DNA of 18,528 bases from Oehlia diaphana (GCA_003833135.1 QZLH01000794.1:1-18528); one strand, 5' to 3'; counted from the stretch's first letter, positions 1-10,448 are shown. Translations and numbers: made by a program. Notes: generated by a model from the letters alone, not told the origin.

Positions 1-71
1 AAAATTTTATAATATTTAATAAATTATAAATTTATTTTAACTTCCTTAAAATTATATATACAGGTTATTTA

Positions 72-147
72 TGGGTTAATTAACCGTTAACTAACCGTTA
101 ATTAACCGATTAATTAACCAAATTCATAACTAACGGTTATTTTACCA
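72..147. repeat. cluster of TTAACCG / palindromic GGTTAATTAACC motifs
   Basis: Short motifs of the TTAACCG type recur in both orientations here, including the perfect 12-bp palindrome GGTTAATTAACC and a further AACGGTTA at the right side. The block sits next to a decayed transposase fragment. It could be part of a transposon terminus or simple sequence drift. No matching copy was noticed elsewhere in the window. Confidence 0.4.
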
Positions 148-197
148 ACCTTAGTGAGGAGTAAATAGTCTTTTGACATTCATTCTGACTATAAGAT

Positions 198-3096
198 TTA
201 GTAATAGTGCCAAATGACTGATAATATGGAGTTCCCATCAATATGCCATAGGGCATTAAGACCTGCTACTTTATATTTTTGCTTTGGAATTGTATTTGTT
301 AATCTAGTTATAATTCCAAATGCATCAATATGTTGTATTGATTCATGTAACCATTATGTAAATAAATAGAACATATTAGCTATTATCAGATACATGGTTG
401 ATTTCATCTGTGAATATTATGATAATCATCAATATTAAGTACAAACATATTCTCAATATTTTGCAAACAGTAGCTATTTACAGTATCTTGATGATTTTCT
501 GAAATCAAGTTTTTTTTGATGATTTCTTTCTTATATTTGCTAATGTATTAATAGAAGATGATGATGCTCCAAAAGTTTGTAAATATGATAATCCATAGTG
601 ATTAGAAAGATTATGGCTGCAAATAAGTGTATGTTGCTTTCCTAGATAGTTTTTATAGTCATTCAGTTTGATTACAATCTGTCAAGATTTTTAATGTCTT
701 GAAGAAAACTTTTGTTTCTAAATAAAAGTGGTTTAAATTTTATAAGCAAGAGTTTTAAATATTAATTATTAAAATAAATCTTTAATATTGTGGTTGGCTT
801 GTAATTATATGAGAATTTCAATTTGTACAAAATTAGTACTGCCAATAATAGCTTCTACCTTTTAAATATTCATAAACTTTTTTTTTCTTCAGGAATCTTA
901 AGGTTTAAAGAGTTTGTAATACTACTTTTGTTATACAAATTAGACATTTATTTTTCACCTCAATAGGTACAACTATAATAAAAGCTAATTATGTCTGGTT
1001 CAAGTCAATTGGTGCACTATTATTTCTCCTAAAAATTTAACTTTTTGCATCTGAAAATCATTTGTAATAGAAGTACCAGTAAATAGGTTACTTACTTCCT
1101 TTACTAAAGTCACTCACTTATATTGTGATTATAGTTTAGGGTTTTTGTTAGATTATAAGAATATTTGTATACTTTTTCAATAAAAGGTACAAAATATAAA
1201 AATATTTTTTTGTCAATAATGTTGATAATAATCTTCATCTATTTCATTTTTTAAAACTGTTTATATCTATTAAACTTGTGAATTATTTCTTCTTTCTGAT
1301 AGTTTTCTTTAAAAATTTAATTTACCAATTATATTATACAAGAAATTTCTAAATATATTTTTTATGTATATTTATTTTTGAATAGAATAATCTGTAATAT
1401 ATCAAATTTTGACAAGATAGTTGTATATAAACTTATAATATGAATATGTAAGAAAGAAATCAGAAGGATGTTGGTACATGAATACTGTATGACAATGGTA
1501 TTGATATTTGTATATAATTTTGGTGATTCATAATGTAGTTTTGGGAATATTTTGGTGTTGGTATGTTATTATTACAGTCATGTACTATACTAAATATATA
1601 TTATACAATATTTAAATAATATCTAGTTCTTTGTTCTAAATATATTACCATCTTGTCACTGCTATGACAAAAGATGATATATTAATAGTACTTCTATCAA
1701 GGGTAGCTATGCCCACTTCTTAGCAAGAATCTATTTGCCTATCAATAGTAATTTTCACCACTTCTTAATAGTTCTATTGGCCTATTGATAGTAGCTTTTA
1801 CCACTTCTTAGTAGTACTCTATTGGCAGGCTATGCTTTTATATCTGTTGATTTATTTGGTCATGAGAAACTTTCTTATGGAGGACAATAACATCCTGCAA
1901 TTCATCTAATCTATCATTAAGATTTTTTTGTAGATTTTTTATACTTTGAAATTCTTTTTGATGACAATGTAAATGGAAATACAGCACTCCTGATTGAATT
2001 TTAATTTCTTGCATTTGGGCTTCTCATAAATTTCTTTTGTTTGTAGTCTACTATAATTTTGAAAAATTTCAACTTAAAGTTTTTCATTTGGTCATTGCAC
2101 CAATTTGATAATTTGTGATATTATTAAAATAGATCAGGGAAAATGTTTTGTAAAACAAGTAAATAATTTAACAAGATTTTTAAAAATTCCATCATTGCTA
2201 AAAACTTGGCTTGGTGAAGCAATTAAAGAAAAATATATTTTTTCGTTAAAGCAGTTCTAGTGAAATTAACCAGTATATCTTCATATGTATCCGTTACATT
2301 AAAAGATAATAAATATTTCAAAAGATTTTCACGAGTCCAATCAAGTTTTAGGTAGAGGATCATTAACCCACATTGATCTCAATTTACTCATATTCACTAA
2401 ATCAATATAGACTTCCAAAACCCATGGTTTATAGAGTAATATTTTGTAGTATGAACAATCAGGTTAGTTTCTATAACATCTTTAGGTAGTTTTGCTTTTT
2501 GTTAGTGTTAGGGTCAGAACATTTATTTCCTGCACCTTTGTATTTTTTTCCGTGTATTAATAAAGCAAGTCTTATAGATGATCATATTTGAAAAGACTTA
2601 AATCCTTCATGGGATGGGCTATTGCATCCAATAGTGCATTGTGTTCTAATGCGCTAAATGCTTCTGACTGAGAAAAGGCGTGAAACAATCCATATTTTTC
2701 TTGTTCAGATAAATTAGGAAGGTGCTGTATAAATAACCTAAGAAGGATATTACGATGACGAGCCAATACTAGAACCTTCAGCAGCAGAAAGATATTAAAC
2801 AGTAGCCAGAGCAGTTCTTTTTCTACTAATATGTAAAATGATGAAAACTATTATCAATTTTATATTATACTGTAGTTTTTACCCATATCTTTTTTAATGT
2901 AATGTGCAGGAACTTCTGCCAATTTTTCTTGTGCAAAATATAGTCTTTGATTCTCCTTCACCATATATTTTCAATTATTGAAAGCATCATCTTAAATTAT
3001 GCTTATGTTTAATATATACTGCAAAGTGTTTACAGCACTTAATTGTTGGCTAAGAACTTTCATCATTATTGCTTCTCTGATGAATAATTCTATAAA
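198..3096 (-). pseudogene. decayed transposon-like coding sequence, including an integrase (DDE) fragment
   Basis: On the minus strand this region holds a series of protein-like reading frames broken by stops and frameshifts, listed here from 5' to 3'. They are 2992-3096, 2860-2964, 2572-2766, 2344-2463 running by a one-base shift into 2223-2342, 1838-2023 (Gln/Lys/Leu-rich, clearly coiled-coil-like), 508-681, 407-502 (contains NIDDYHNIH) and 198-353. The last contains WLHESIQ, then KYKVAGLNALWHIDGN, which matches my recollection of the N-terminal side of the integrase-like DDE domain of eukaryotic transposons (a pattern like Y.V.GPNALWHIDGNHKL). No intact start-to-stop gene can be built. The integrase call rests on the last fragment. 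The other pieces may belong to the same element or to a second one, and nested insertion is possible. It is presumably non-functional. Confidence 0.6.
1694..1826. repeat. three imperfect tandem copies of a ~45-bp unit
   Basis: Copies lie at about 1694-1738, 1739-1781 and 1782-1826. Each starts with CTATCAA or CTATTGA, has CCACTTCTTA in the middle and ends with CTATTGGC or a variant. The unit is close to 15 codons, but every frame carries stops. It sits inside the decayed coding region and may be the remains of a short peptide repeat. Confidence 0.65.
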
Positions 3097-3965
3097 AAAA
3101 ATCAAAAATTTAAATAATATTATATTATATTCAATGAATTCAATAAAAAATATGAAGAAAAATTAAAATCTTGATAGATGATTCTAAAATTTAAACAAAA
3201 TTTTAGTATTGACATATTAGGAAAATGCAGGATTTGGAAAAAATTAATAAGAGATATCCTGAATAGAGATTCTCATTGGTACTTAAAAGATGCAGGATTA
3301 AATAGATATGAAATTATATTTTAATCATCCGCCTATGGATATTTTAAGTAAAAAATATACATCTAGGAATTTGACATTATTGTTAATTAAGATAATTTAC
3401 AGATAATTTTAGTAGATATAATAATTTAATGTAGGATAATTAGTATATTAATATTAATTAATTTTTATATATAATTTAAATAAAAAAAAAAAAAAAATTA
3501 TTCTAATAAAGGGAGAAAAGGGGAAAGGGATAAGTGAGTCAAACAATTGTGAGAAAAGCTCTATAAATAAGTGTAAACGAGAAAAGCAAAGCCACGTAAA
3601 CAAAAAAATTGTCTTGCAACAATTGGTTAAATTTTTTCGTCTCAGCCCCGAAAAGCCCAGAATCTCGTGTACACTTGAAAAAAAGATTATCAGAAATTAT
3701 TTTATTTCTCGTAACACGACGGGTGTAAAATAACGAATTTATTTAATTTCGTGTGATTAGCATTTTTTTTAACAATTTGAAATAATGTCTTTCACATAAA
3801 ATTCGCACATTTCAATTTATATTTCTACAGTGGGTTTATCCTACTATCTTTTTTATATAAAATGTTTACAACTTAATTTTAATAAAAGCGTTCCATATAA
3901 GAAAAATTATATTACTAATTAGATTAAAGAAATTAATAAAAGGCGACTCTACAATTTTCATCCGC
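3097..3965. other. intergenic region with a GC-richer pocket; no gene seen
   Basis: Most of this stretch is A/T-rich and holds a 15-A run near 3482-3497. From about 3505 to 3740 the base composition becomes clearly more balanced than its surroundings, and a TATAAATA element lies at 3562-3569 reading rightwards. No open frame of useful length, tRNA fold or known RNA was recognised. The left part follows the transposon relic and the right end is the 3' flank of the cyclin gene. Confidence 0.5.
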
Positions 3966-4933
3966 CTAAGTAGATGTTTCATCTCTAAGAGTCGCAGTTG
4001 CATAATGATCATCATCGAATATAATTACAACATTAGTTAGAGGATTATCATCACGTAAGCCATTCTATAAAAAGTGAAAAAAAAAATTAATCTTTTTTTG
4101 GGAAGGAATTATCAATAATAAATTTCTTAAAAACTTACATCAACTTTTTTCAATCTGGGAGGCGTAGGATAAGTATTAAATATATCATTGATGCATTTGT
4201 GAACAGCATATACATCACTTTCCATAATTCCCCACAAAGTTGGACCTAATAACGGGTTTTCATTTACAGGCAATCCAATATATTTATGAGATATATAAAG
4301 AACAGAACTTGCAATCTCTTTTGAAGTATAATAAAGACAAAACGGATGATTATAAGTTTGACTAATTATTAGGCTTGCCATTCTTATTAAAATTATTTTT
4401 TTCTTTTCAGTGATAATAATATCGGATGAATTCTCAAGAAAGTCCACCACATGAATATGTGGTAAATCAACATCGAAATCGAAACATATTTTTTCCGCTA
4501 GAACTTTTTCTTTATTAATGATAAGTTTAATCCACTTTGTAAATTCATCAGCATCATAAAAATTATTATCACGTCGTATTACACGGGCGCAAGCAACGGC
4601 AACATAATCAATTATACGAGGATGTTCTGTAGTTTTTGTCGCCAAAAAAGTAGCAGCGGCCCCAATGTCATGTTGTGTATAATCTTTAAAACTACAACGC
4701 ATAAAAAATCTATGAAAATAAGTTGTCGCAGTTGCAATCGTTTGATGTTTCAAGCGAAGCCAAACGCTAATATTTTTAATAAATTGAATACCATCACTCC
4801 TCAATTTATTTTCTTCTTCCATAGAAATTCCATCACAACGAGATGGTGTGAATTTGCCATATTGATTTTTGTCAAATTTCCATTGAGATTTAGAAATGTC
4901 GTTCATACTTTTTTTTTGGAATAAAGAGTTCAT
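3966..4933 (-). CDS. cyclin of the transcription-CDK type (Ctk2/cyclin K/T/L-like), two exons
   Basis: The regulatory subunit of a cyclin-dependent kinase. The exons are 4139-4933 and 3966-4064, joined over a 74-bp intron (4065-4138) with donor GTAAGT and acceptor TATAG. Together they encode 297 residues. Without the splice the frame would end three codons past the donor. A cyclin-box fold spans about residues 40-155, with key stretches WLRLKHQTIATATTYFHRFF (58-77) and GAAATFLATKTTEHPR (91-106). A second helical repeat covers about 160-255. The pattern ATA..YFHRF...SF....GAA..FLA.K.TE is typical of transcription cyclins (C/K/T/L and yeast Ctk2) rather than cell-cycle cyclins, so the likely partner is a kinase acting on the RNA polymerase II C-terminal domain in the nucleus. 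The exact subtype is an inference. An alternative start is Met10. The annotated ATG lies only three bases from a long homopolymer. Confidence 0.82.
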
Positions 4934-4934
4934 G

Positions 4935-5077
<143 letters not shown>

Positions 5078-5948
5078 TTTATATTCGAATTAATAAAAGA
5101 TTATTGTAAGTGGTTTAATATTAAAAAGAGATTTTATTAAGTAATTTTTATTTTTAGAAATTAAATGTTTCGATTATTATTATTTTTTTTTTTTTTCATA
5201 TAAATGGTTTTTTTTTTTTATATTACAGGTGCTGATCAAGAAAAATAAAAAAGAAAGAATTTTAGTAAAAACTTGCGTTTAACTTTTATATTGGATGTTT
5301 GATACTATTCCTTTGATCTTTATTAAGGACATAAATTTCCCGATAAGTAAATCATACAGTGTCAAACTCCGCGAATTATATATAACATGAGGCAGAAATA
5401 TGTACGAACCGCAGGAAATTATGAGTCAGTTAACCAATCATTTGAAATATAATGATAAACTTTTACCGTTTTCAAACATTTTTCTTTTATTTAAAGTCAG
5501 ATTCAAAGTAATACACATGATGTAATTATAAGATTTTCTTTGCATTTGTTGCTTTTGTTGCAAAATGTATTCGGTATTGCCGAACAAACAATTTATTAAT
5601 TTTCATTTGTGTAACAACATGACTTGTTCCGAAATATAAAAATTTATTAGCTTTTCACCAATAAAATAATTATTATAAATATTGTCATATAAAGTTCATA
5701 TATAATAAAACAATGGGATTTTGTATTACAATATTTTAACGGAGTTTGAAACATAATAATTTGAGCTTGTATAAATATTAATATAACTTATGTACCGTAG
5801 ATATTATAATAACGTCATCAAGCCTAAAAATGTACGATATTGATCCCGACAATGTGAGTAAAGATGTGTACATCATATGACAATTAGGAGAAAGTATTTA
5901 TATTGGATAGTACAAAAAAAAATAAAAGGAAAAGCCGACGCATATCAC

Positions 5949-5956
5949 TCACGTGA
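5949..5956. promoter_or_regulatory. palindromic E-box TCACGTGA
   Basis: A perfect 8-bp palindrome containing CACGTG, the core bound by bHLH factors such as the Cbf1/USF class. It lies 440 bp upstream of the calpain ATG. Two more identical copies occur in other intergenic regions of this window. Function is inferred from motif identity only. Confidence 0.4.
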
Positions 5957-6298
5957 TAATACTTCTTATGAAATTGGTTCTTCAAGGAAATATATTTTTG
6001 CCAACTCATTTATTTATTTTTTTTTTCTCTTTCTTTATTAAACATTTTTTGTAAAATTTTTGTAATATCGTCAATACATAATTTTATAATTATTTTTCTT
6101 TCTATATAATATATAATGAATTAATTAATTGGTAGAAGAATAAAGAATTTTTCAGCCCCTTTCAGTGCGGTAATAATTACGGGACTAACTGCATGTTGTT
6201 CCAAATCTGGTTAAATTACTTACTCAATGAAGTAAATCATAAATAATACATAATAAAAAAAATGTCGATCAAATTTTATATTTATAGTATTTATAGCG

Positions 6299-6308
6299 TA
6301 TATAAATA
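6299..6308 (+). promoter_or_regulatory. TATA box candidate for the calpain gene
   Basis: TATATAAATA lies about 88 bp upstream of the calpain ATG and is followed by a pyrimidine-rich stretch (about 6356-6382). Both are common features of fungal core promoters. Similar A/T strings are frequent in this genome, so the assignment rests on spacing. Confidence 0.45.
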
Positions 6309-6395
6309 GTACGTGTATAACCCACCCTTTTTTAAAAATAAATTTAAATAAATCAGTTTTCCTTCTTCTCTATTTCCTTGTAAAATTTAAAAATT

Positions 6396-8702
6396 ATGTC
6401 ACCAAAGTATCGTAAATTATTTGAACAGAATTATAAAAAAATATTTTTAGAGTATGCAAGAACTGGAAGAAATTTTCAAGATGAACATTTTCCAACTAAT
6501 GATGTTTCGTTATATAAAACTCCAAATAAAAAACATGGTCATCAAATAGAATGGAAAAGATGTAAAGATTTAACAAATAATCCTCATTTATTTGTATTTG
6601 ATAATGAAGGTAAAGGTAAAATTAATACTGATGTAGTTCAAGGTGCTGTTGGAAATTGTTGGTTGGTTAGTGCTATAGGTGTACTAGCTGCGCATCCAAA
6701 ATTATTACATAAAGTTATACCAAAAGCTTCGGATCAAGATTGGAATCATAGTGACGAACCTGGTAAAAAGACGGGAGTTTATCATTTTCGTGATACTGGT
6801 CGTCATCCTGGTGTATTTAGGTTTAGATTTTATAGGTTTGGTGAATGGGTTGAAGTCGTGGTTGATGATTATTTACCTACTAAGGATGGTAAATTAATTT
6901 ACGCTCATTCAAGAAATCCTGATGAAATGTGGGTCTCATTACTTGAAAAAGCTTATGCTAAATTATGTAGATGTTATGAAGCATTAGAAGCCGGTACTGC
7001 TTCTGACGCTTTGGTCGATTTAACTGGAACAATTCCTGATACAATCGAATTACCTAATACTACCCATTTTGATGATATACCTAATACTCCTTCTAGTCAT
7101 TGTAGTTCCATGACCGTAACCGCTAATAAGAATATAGTAGAACAAATGGGTTTAAAGAATTTTATAATGATGATGATAATAGCAAATAAAAAGGGTGCAT
7201 TAATGAGTTGTAATATTAATCCTTTAGAAGGCGAAGCTCAACAAGAACGTTTACCAAATGGTTTGGTAATAGGTCATGCTTATGGTATAACTGATATACA
7301 ACAAATTCAAGAACCATTTTGGAAAAAAAATCGTAAAAATACTATTTTAATACGTTTACATAATCCTTGGGGTGAGATTGAATGGAATGGGGCTTGGAGT
7401 GATAAATCTGAGGAATGGCAAAAAATTAGTAAATCTAAACGTAAAAAAATGGGATTTAAGATTGCTGATGATGGAGATTTTTGGATGTCTTTTGATGATT
7501 GGATGTTAAATTTTTCAATTTTAATCATCTGTAGACATTTAAATACTTCAATATTTTCATTTGAAAAAAGATGGCATGGTATAACATTTAGGGGGGAATG
7601 GTCAATAGAAAAATCATTAGCGGGTGGTTGTGTTAATAATAAAAAAACTTTTTATCAAAATCCACAATATCGTATAGTAATTCATAAACCAACTACTTTA
7701 ATTATTGGATTAATGCAAGAAGATAAACGTGCTAATATCACGCGTGAAAATCTTACTATAGGTTTCGTTGTATTAAAAGTTGAAGAGAATAGAAAATATC
7801 GTGTTCATAAATCAACTTATGACGTGGCTGGTCGTGTTACTTATATTAATACCAGAGAAGTTACTGCGAGAATTGCATTAAAAAGTGGTAATTACATTCT
7901 CATACCAAGTACTTTTAATTATGGTGATGAAGGACATTATTTTATGAGAATGTTTTCTGGCAATAGGATTAGCATCAAGAGATTAGAAAAAGATAAGCCC
8001 AAGAAAAAATGGTGGTATCCATTGATTTATTGGGGAAAGAGTTACTTTGTTGGTACGATAAGAATAAAATTATTAAGTGTTAATCTAAAAAGTTATATAG
8101 GAAAAGCGTACATAAAAATCACTTTTGCTGATTTAAATGGTAGAATTAAACAGAGAATAGTTTCTCCTAAATTTATTACTAATGATGATAGTGATGGTGG
8201 CGTAACTGATATTCTGGCGGAATATATATTTTTTGCGAGAGATCCTTCTACTGCTGGTTTGTTATTTCAATTATATCAAAAGAATACTTTTTCTAAAGAC
8301 AAATTATTGGGCGAAATGCGTTTATTAACTGATTCTTATTCAAAAGAAGAAAAAGTAAGTAAAATGTGGGAAATAACTAAAACTTTTACAAAGACTGTCA
8401 AAATACCTAAAAGTTATTTAACGAGTAATACAACTACGACGGAAACTGAAGGTGAAGTCTCACTGGACGAATGTGATGACGTTGATAAAAAATCGGAAAA
8501 AACTGTTACAAGAATTAGCGCCAAAATGAATGGTGATCGTAGCGATAAAAAAAGTTCACGAAATGATAATAGACGACGAAAGAGAAACGGAAAAGGACAT
8601 AAGAAAGGTTTAAAAAGTAAAGATTTCGTACCTCAACTTATTGATGCAAATATTGGTGAATTAAAAGTAAGAATAATTTATTATCCAGATCTTAATTCTT
8701 GA
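6396..8702 (+). CDS. calpain-5/TRA-3-like cysteine protease, single exon
   Basis: A 768-residue intracellular cysteine protease of the calpain family (C2), which makes limited, usually Ca2+-dependent cuts in target proteins. The protease core covers about residues 25-385. It has the oxyanion Gln82 and catalytic Cys88 in QGAVGNCW, catalytic His294 in GLVIGHAY and Asn323 in RLHNPWGEIEWNG, so the triad is intact. FRFYRFGEWVEVVVDD (143-158) and the EEWQKISKSKRKKMG stretch closely recall animal calpain-5/6. A calpain domain III beta-sandwich follows (about 388-530), then a C2-like region (about 548-665). There is no EF-hand domain, which fits the calpain-5/TRA-3 layout. Human CAPN5 is about 640 residues. 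The extra length is a charged, Thr/Ser/Lys/Arg-rich tail (about 675-745, with RRRKR near 727-731) before a final beta-strand-like GELKVRIIYY. The gene has no introns. The ATG follows a TATA box and a pyrimidine tract. Confidence 0.93.
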   Translation: MSPKYRKLFEQNYKKIFLEYARTGRNFQDEHFPTNDVSLYKTPNKKHGHQIEWKRCKDLTNNPHLFVFDNEGKGKINTDVVQGAVGNCWLVSAIGVLAAHPKLLHKVIPKASDQDWNHSDEPGKKTGVYHFRDTGRHPGVFRFRFYRFGEWVEVVVDDYLPTKDGKLIYAHSRNPDEMWVSLLEKAYAKLCRCYEALEAGTASDALVDLTGTIPDTIELPNTTHFDDIPNTPSSHCSSMTVTANKNIVEQMGLKNFIMMMIIANKKGALMSCNINPLEGEAQQERLPNGLVIGHAYGITDIQQIQEPFWKKNRKNTILIRLHNPWGEIEWNGAWSDKSEEWQKISKSKRKKMGFKIADDGDFWMSFDDWMLNFSILIICRHLNTSIFSFEKRWHGITFRGEWSIEKSLAGGCVNNKKTFYQNPQYRIVIHKPTTLIIGLMQEDKRANITRENLTIGFVVLKVEENRKYRVHKSTYDVAGRVTYINTREVTARIALKSGNYILIPSTFNYGDEGHYFMRMFSGNRISIKRLEKDKPKKKWWYPLIYWGKSYFVGTIRIKLLSVNLKSYIGKAYIKITFADLNGRIKQRIVSPKFITNDDSDGGVTDILAEYIFFARDPSTAGLLFQLYQKNTFSKDKLLGEMRLLTDSYSKEEKVSKMWEITKTFTKTVKIPKSYLTSNTTTTETEGEVSLDECDDVDKKSEKTVTRISAKMNGDRSDKKSSRNDNRRRKRNGKGHKKGLKSKDFVPQLIDANIGELKVRIIYYPDLNS

Positions 8703-8738
8703 AATTTTTAATAGGACAATAATTTTTAATAGGACAAT
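8703..8738. repeat. perfect 2 x 18-bp tandem duplication after the calpain stop
   Basis: The unit AATTTTTAATAGGACAAT occurs at 8703-8720 and again at 8721-8738, starting immediately after the TGA stop. It lies in the 3' UTR and looks like a recent slippage or micro-duplication. Confidence 0.85.
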
Positions 8739-8993
8739 AAGACACTATTTATTTAATACTTTACTATGTTTATATTTTGTATATTATAATTTTTTTTTTT
8801 CATTTAATTTGTGTATACTGTATATATGTTAAATTATGAAATATAATAATTTAATATTTATTTAAATTTGGAGTAAATATTTTTTTTAAAAAAAATCTAT
8901 ATTTTCTGAAAAAATTTCACATAATATTTTTATTTTGTCGAATGTAATTAAACAAAATTTAATCATTATTACCAATATTATATTGCTCATTAG

Positions 8994-9194
8994 TCCCAGA
9001 GTCCCGGGAACGTACCAGCATAGTTATTTCACGGGGAACTGATGATTTTCACGGCGCAGCCGTGAAAATCATGATATTCCAGTGACTCCGTGAAATAAAT
9101 GATATTCTCACGAGTGATGTTTATTTAAAAAGATAGATAAAAAGTCTATCAAAATAATTATATTAAAGGGCTTTATGGTACGGATCCCGTGGGA
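8994..9194. mobile_element. small TIR element (MITE-like) with nested hairpin
   Basis: A roughly 200-bp block clearly richer in G+C than its flanks. Its left end reads TCCC...CGGGAACGTACC (8994-9016). The right end, reverse-complemented (9194-9177), reads TCCCACGGGATCCGTACC, giving related imperfect terminal inverted repeats. Inside are two nested perfect inverted repeats: an 11-bp stem (9024-9034 with 9088-9098) around a 14-bp stem (9042-9055 with 9059-9072) with a 3-base GCA loop. No coding capacity is seen. This organisation fits a non-autonomous DNA transposon. No clear target-site duplication could be assigned, so the exact ends are uncertain. Confidence 0.6.
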
Positions 9195-9233
9195 TAAATA
9201 AATTTAACTACATTTATATTTTCTTTTCACCAA

Positions 9234-9625
9234 TTAGTCGTCATATTCGAATGTCCGATGTACAACATAAAAATTATAATATTGAATAAATTCAGTAATG
9301 TCTTCCTTACTCGCAATTAATTAGTTTCATATTGTATACTTTCATGTTGTATGCAGCATTGTGAGCGTTTAAGAATTCCGATCGCCATGTGTTTGAAAAT
9401 CCTTTTTGCCAATAACGGTACAACGTTTATTCCATTCTACCACAGTCGAAAAATTCTTATCCGAATCTCTTACTAATCTGTTAAATAACCGTGAAAATTA
9501 GAATGTTTTCTCGAAAAATCCTGTGAAGCACGTATTATTTCTCTTGTTCTAAATATATAAACGTTATTATTAGCATCTTTTATTTTAATTCCGATAAGCT
9601 AGAAATTTAAGGTCGTACGTTGCAC
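9234..9625 (-). pseudogene. frameshifted relic of an unknown gene
   Basis: Three protein-like segments follow one another on the minus strand. Segment A (9598-9476, 41 codons) contains DANNNVYIFRTREIIRASQ and ends LTD before a stop. Segment B (9476-9369, 35 codons) starts exactly where A stops, one frame over, with LVRDSDKNFSTVVEWNKRC. A single lost base explains the break. Segment C (9320-9234, same frame as B but after several stops) contains ITEFIQYYNFYVVHR. A few in-frame codons also precede A, beyond a TAG at 9601-9599. Residue composition is that of a real globular protein, but I do not recognise the family. It could be a pseudogene, a fragment captured by the adjacent element, or a gene damaged by sequencing error. 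Confidence 0.5.
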
Positions 9626-9784
9626 ATGTTATGTAAGATCTTAAGGATCAATTCAATTTTTTTAAAAATAAACTCCGAAAATATCATTTATATTATATAA
9701 GACTTATGTAAATAATTTATTTTATTTTTTTTTTATAAAAAAAAGAGAAAGAAAATATATTTATACATTTAACAAATTGAAAAA

Positions 9785-10448
9785 TTAAGAAGCACAATCT
9801 TTACATTCTTCAGTTGTCTTGTTATCACTGTTATTATCGTTATTATTCGCAGTATTAGTAGTAGTTGCTTTAGCACCATCCTTTTTATTTGCATCACTAT
9901 GACCAAGTTCCATATCAGGAGCAATTTTATTTCTAAGAAGTGTTTTCTACAAAAAAAATAATTAATTAATTAATTAAATTAATTAAAAAATTATTAAAAC
10001 TTTTCGACGTAAAGACGATAAATCCATATCTTAATATCTTACCAATTCTTTCAATTCAGGAAATTTTCCTGCTTGTTTACGATCCCAAATAAGTTCTAAT
10101 TGTAAAAAATTAATTTTAGGTTGAATTAAATTATTTAGCATACATAATTATATTTATTATTTCATTACCTCCATCGACATGAACTTTGAAAACAGCGTTA
10201 GAACCAGGAATTAAAGCTACTTCACCAAGAAGTGTACTAAAAGTAATTAATAATTCCTGTGCCATCCATCCTGCACGTAATACCCTACCAATAGAAAATC
10301 TGATTTATACACAAATATGATAATTTATACAAAAAACTTTTTTTTGGACATACCAACGGCACTGAACACAATATTCGATTGAAACACGCGGTAAACGAGG
10401 TTTAGCTGCATCTTGTTCAACAGTTTGAGTTGATTGTGTTGATGACAT
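9785..10448 (-). CDS. SelW/Rdx-family thioredoxin-like protein (Cys form), four exons
   Basis: The exons are 10354-10448, 10169-10284, 10043-10095 and 9785-9946, giving 141 residues with introns of 69, 73 and 96 bp. The frame is kept across all three junctions. The protein opens with a short disordered tail and then PRVSIEYCVQCRW (20-32), the first beta strand and CxxC redox motif (Cys27, Cys30) of the SelT/SelW/SelH (Rdx) family. FSTLLGEVALIPGSNAVFKV and LIWDRKQAGKFPELKELK follow, both family hallmarks. In animal SelW one CxxC position is selenocysteine, while here both are ordinary Cys codons, as expected in fungi. The family is thought to take part in thiol redox regulation in the cytosol. 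Oddly, the Lys/Asn/Thr-rich C-terminal tail ends with a second dithiol, CKDC (136-139). The gene lies 173 bp downstream of the next minus-strand gene. Confidence 0.88.

Noticed and set aside
4622..4924. 100-codon plus-strand ORF
   Set aside because: It lies antisense inside the well-supported cyclin exon and has no protein-like features.
7307..7528. Minus-strand ORF within the calpain gene
   Set aside because: Antisense shadow of the conserved protease core around the catalytic Asn.
9785..10448. Selenocysteine form of SelW
   Set aside because: Both CxxC positions are TGT/TGC codons and the frame ends in TAA, so no recoding is needed.
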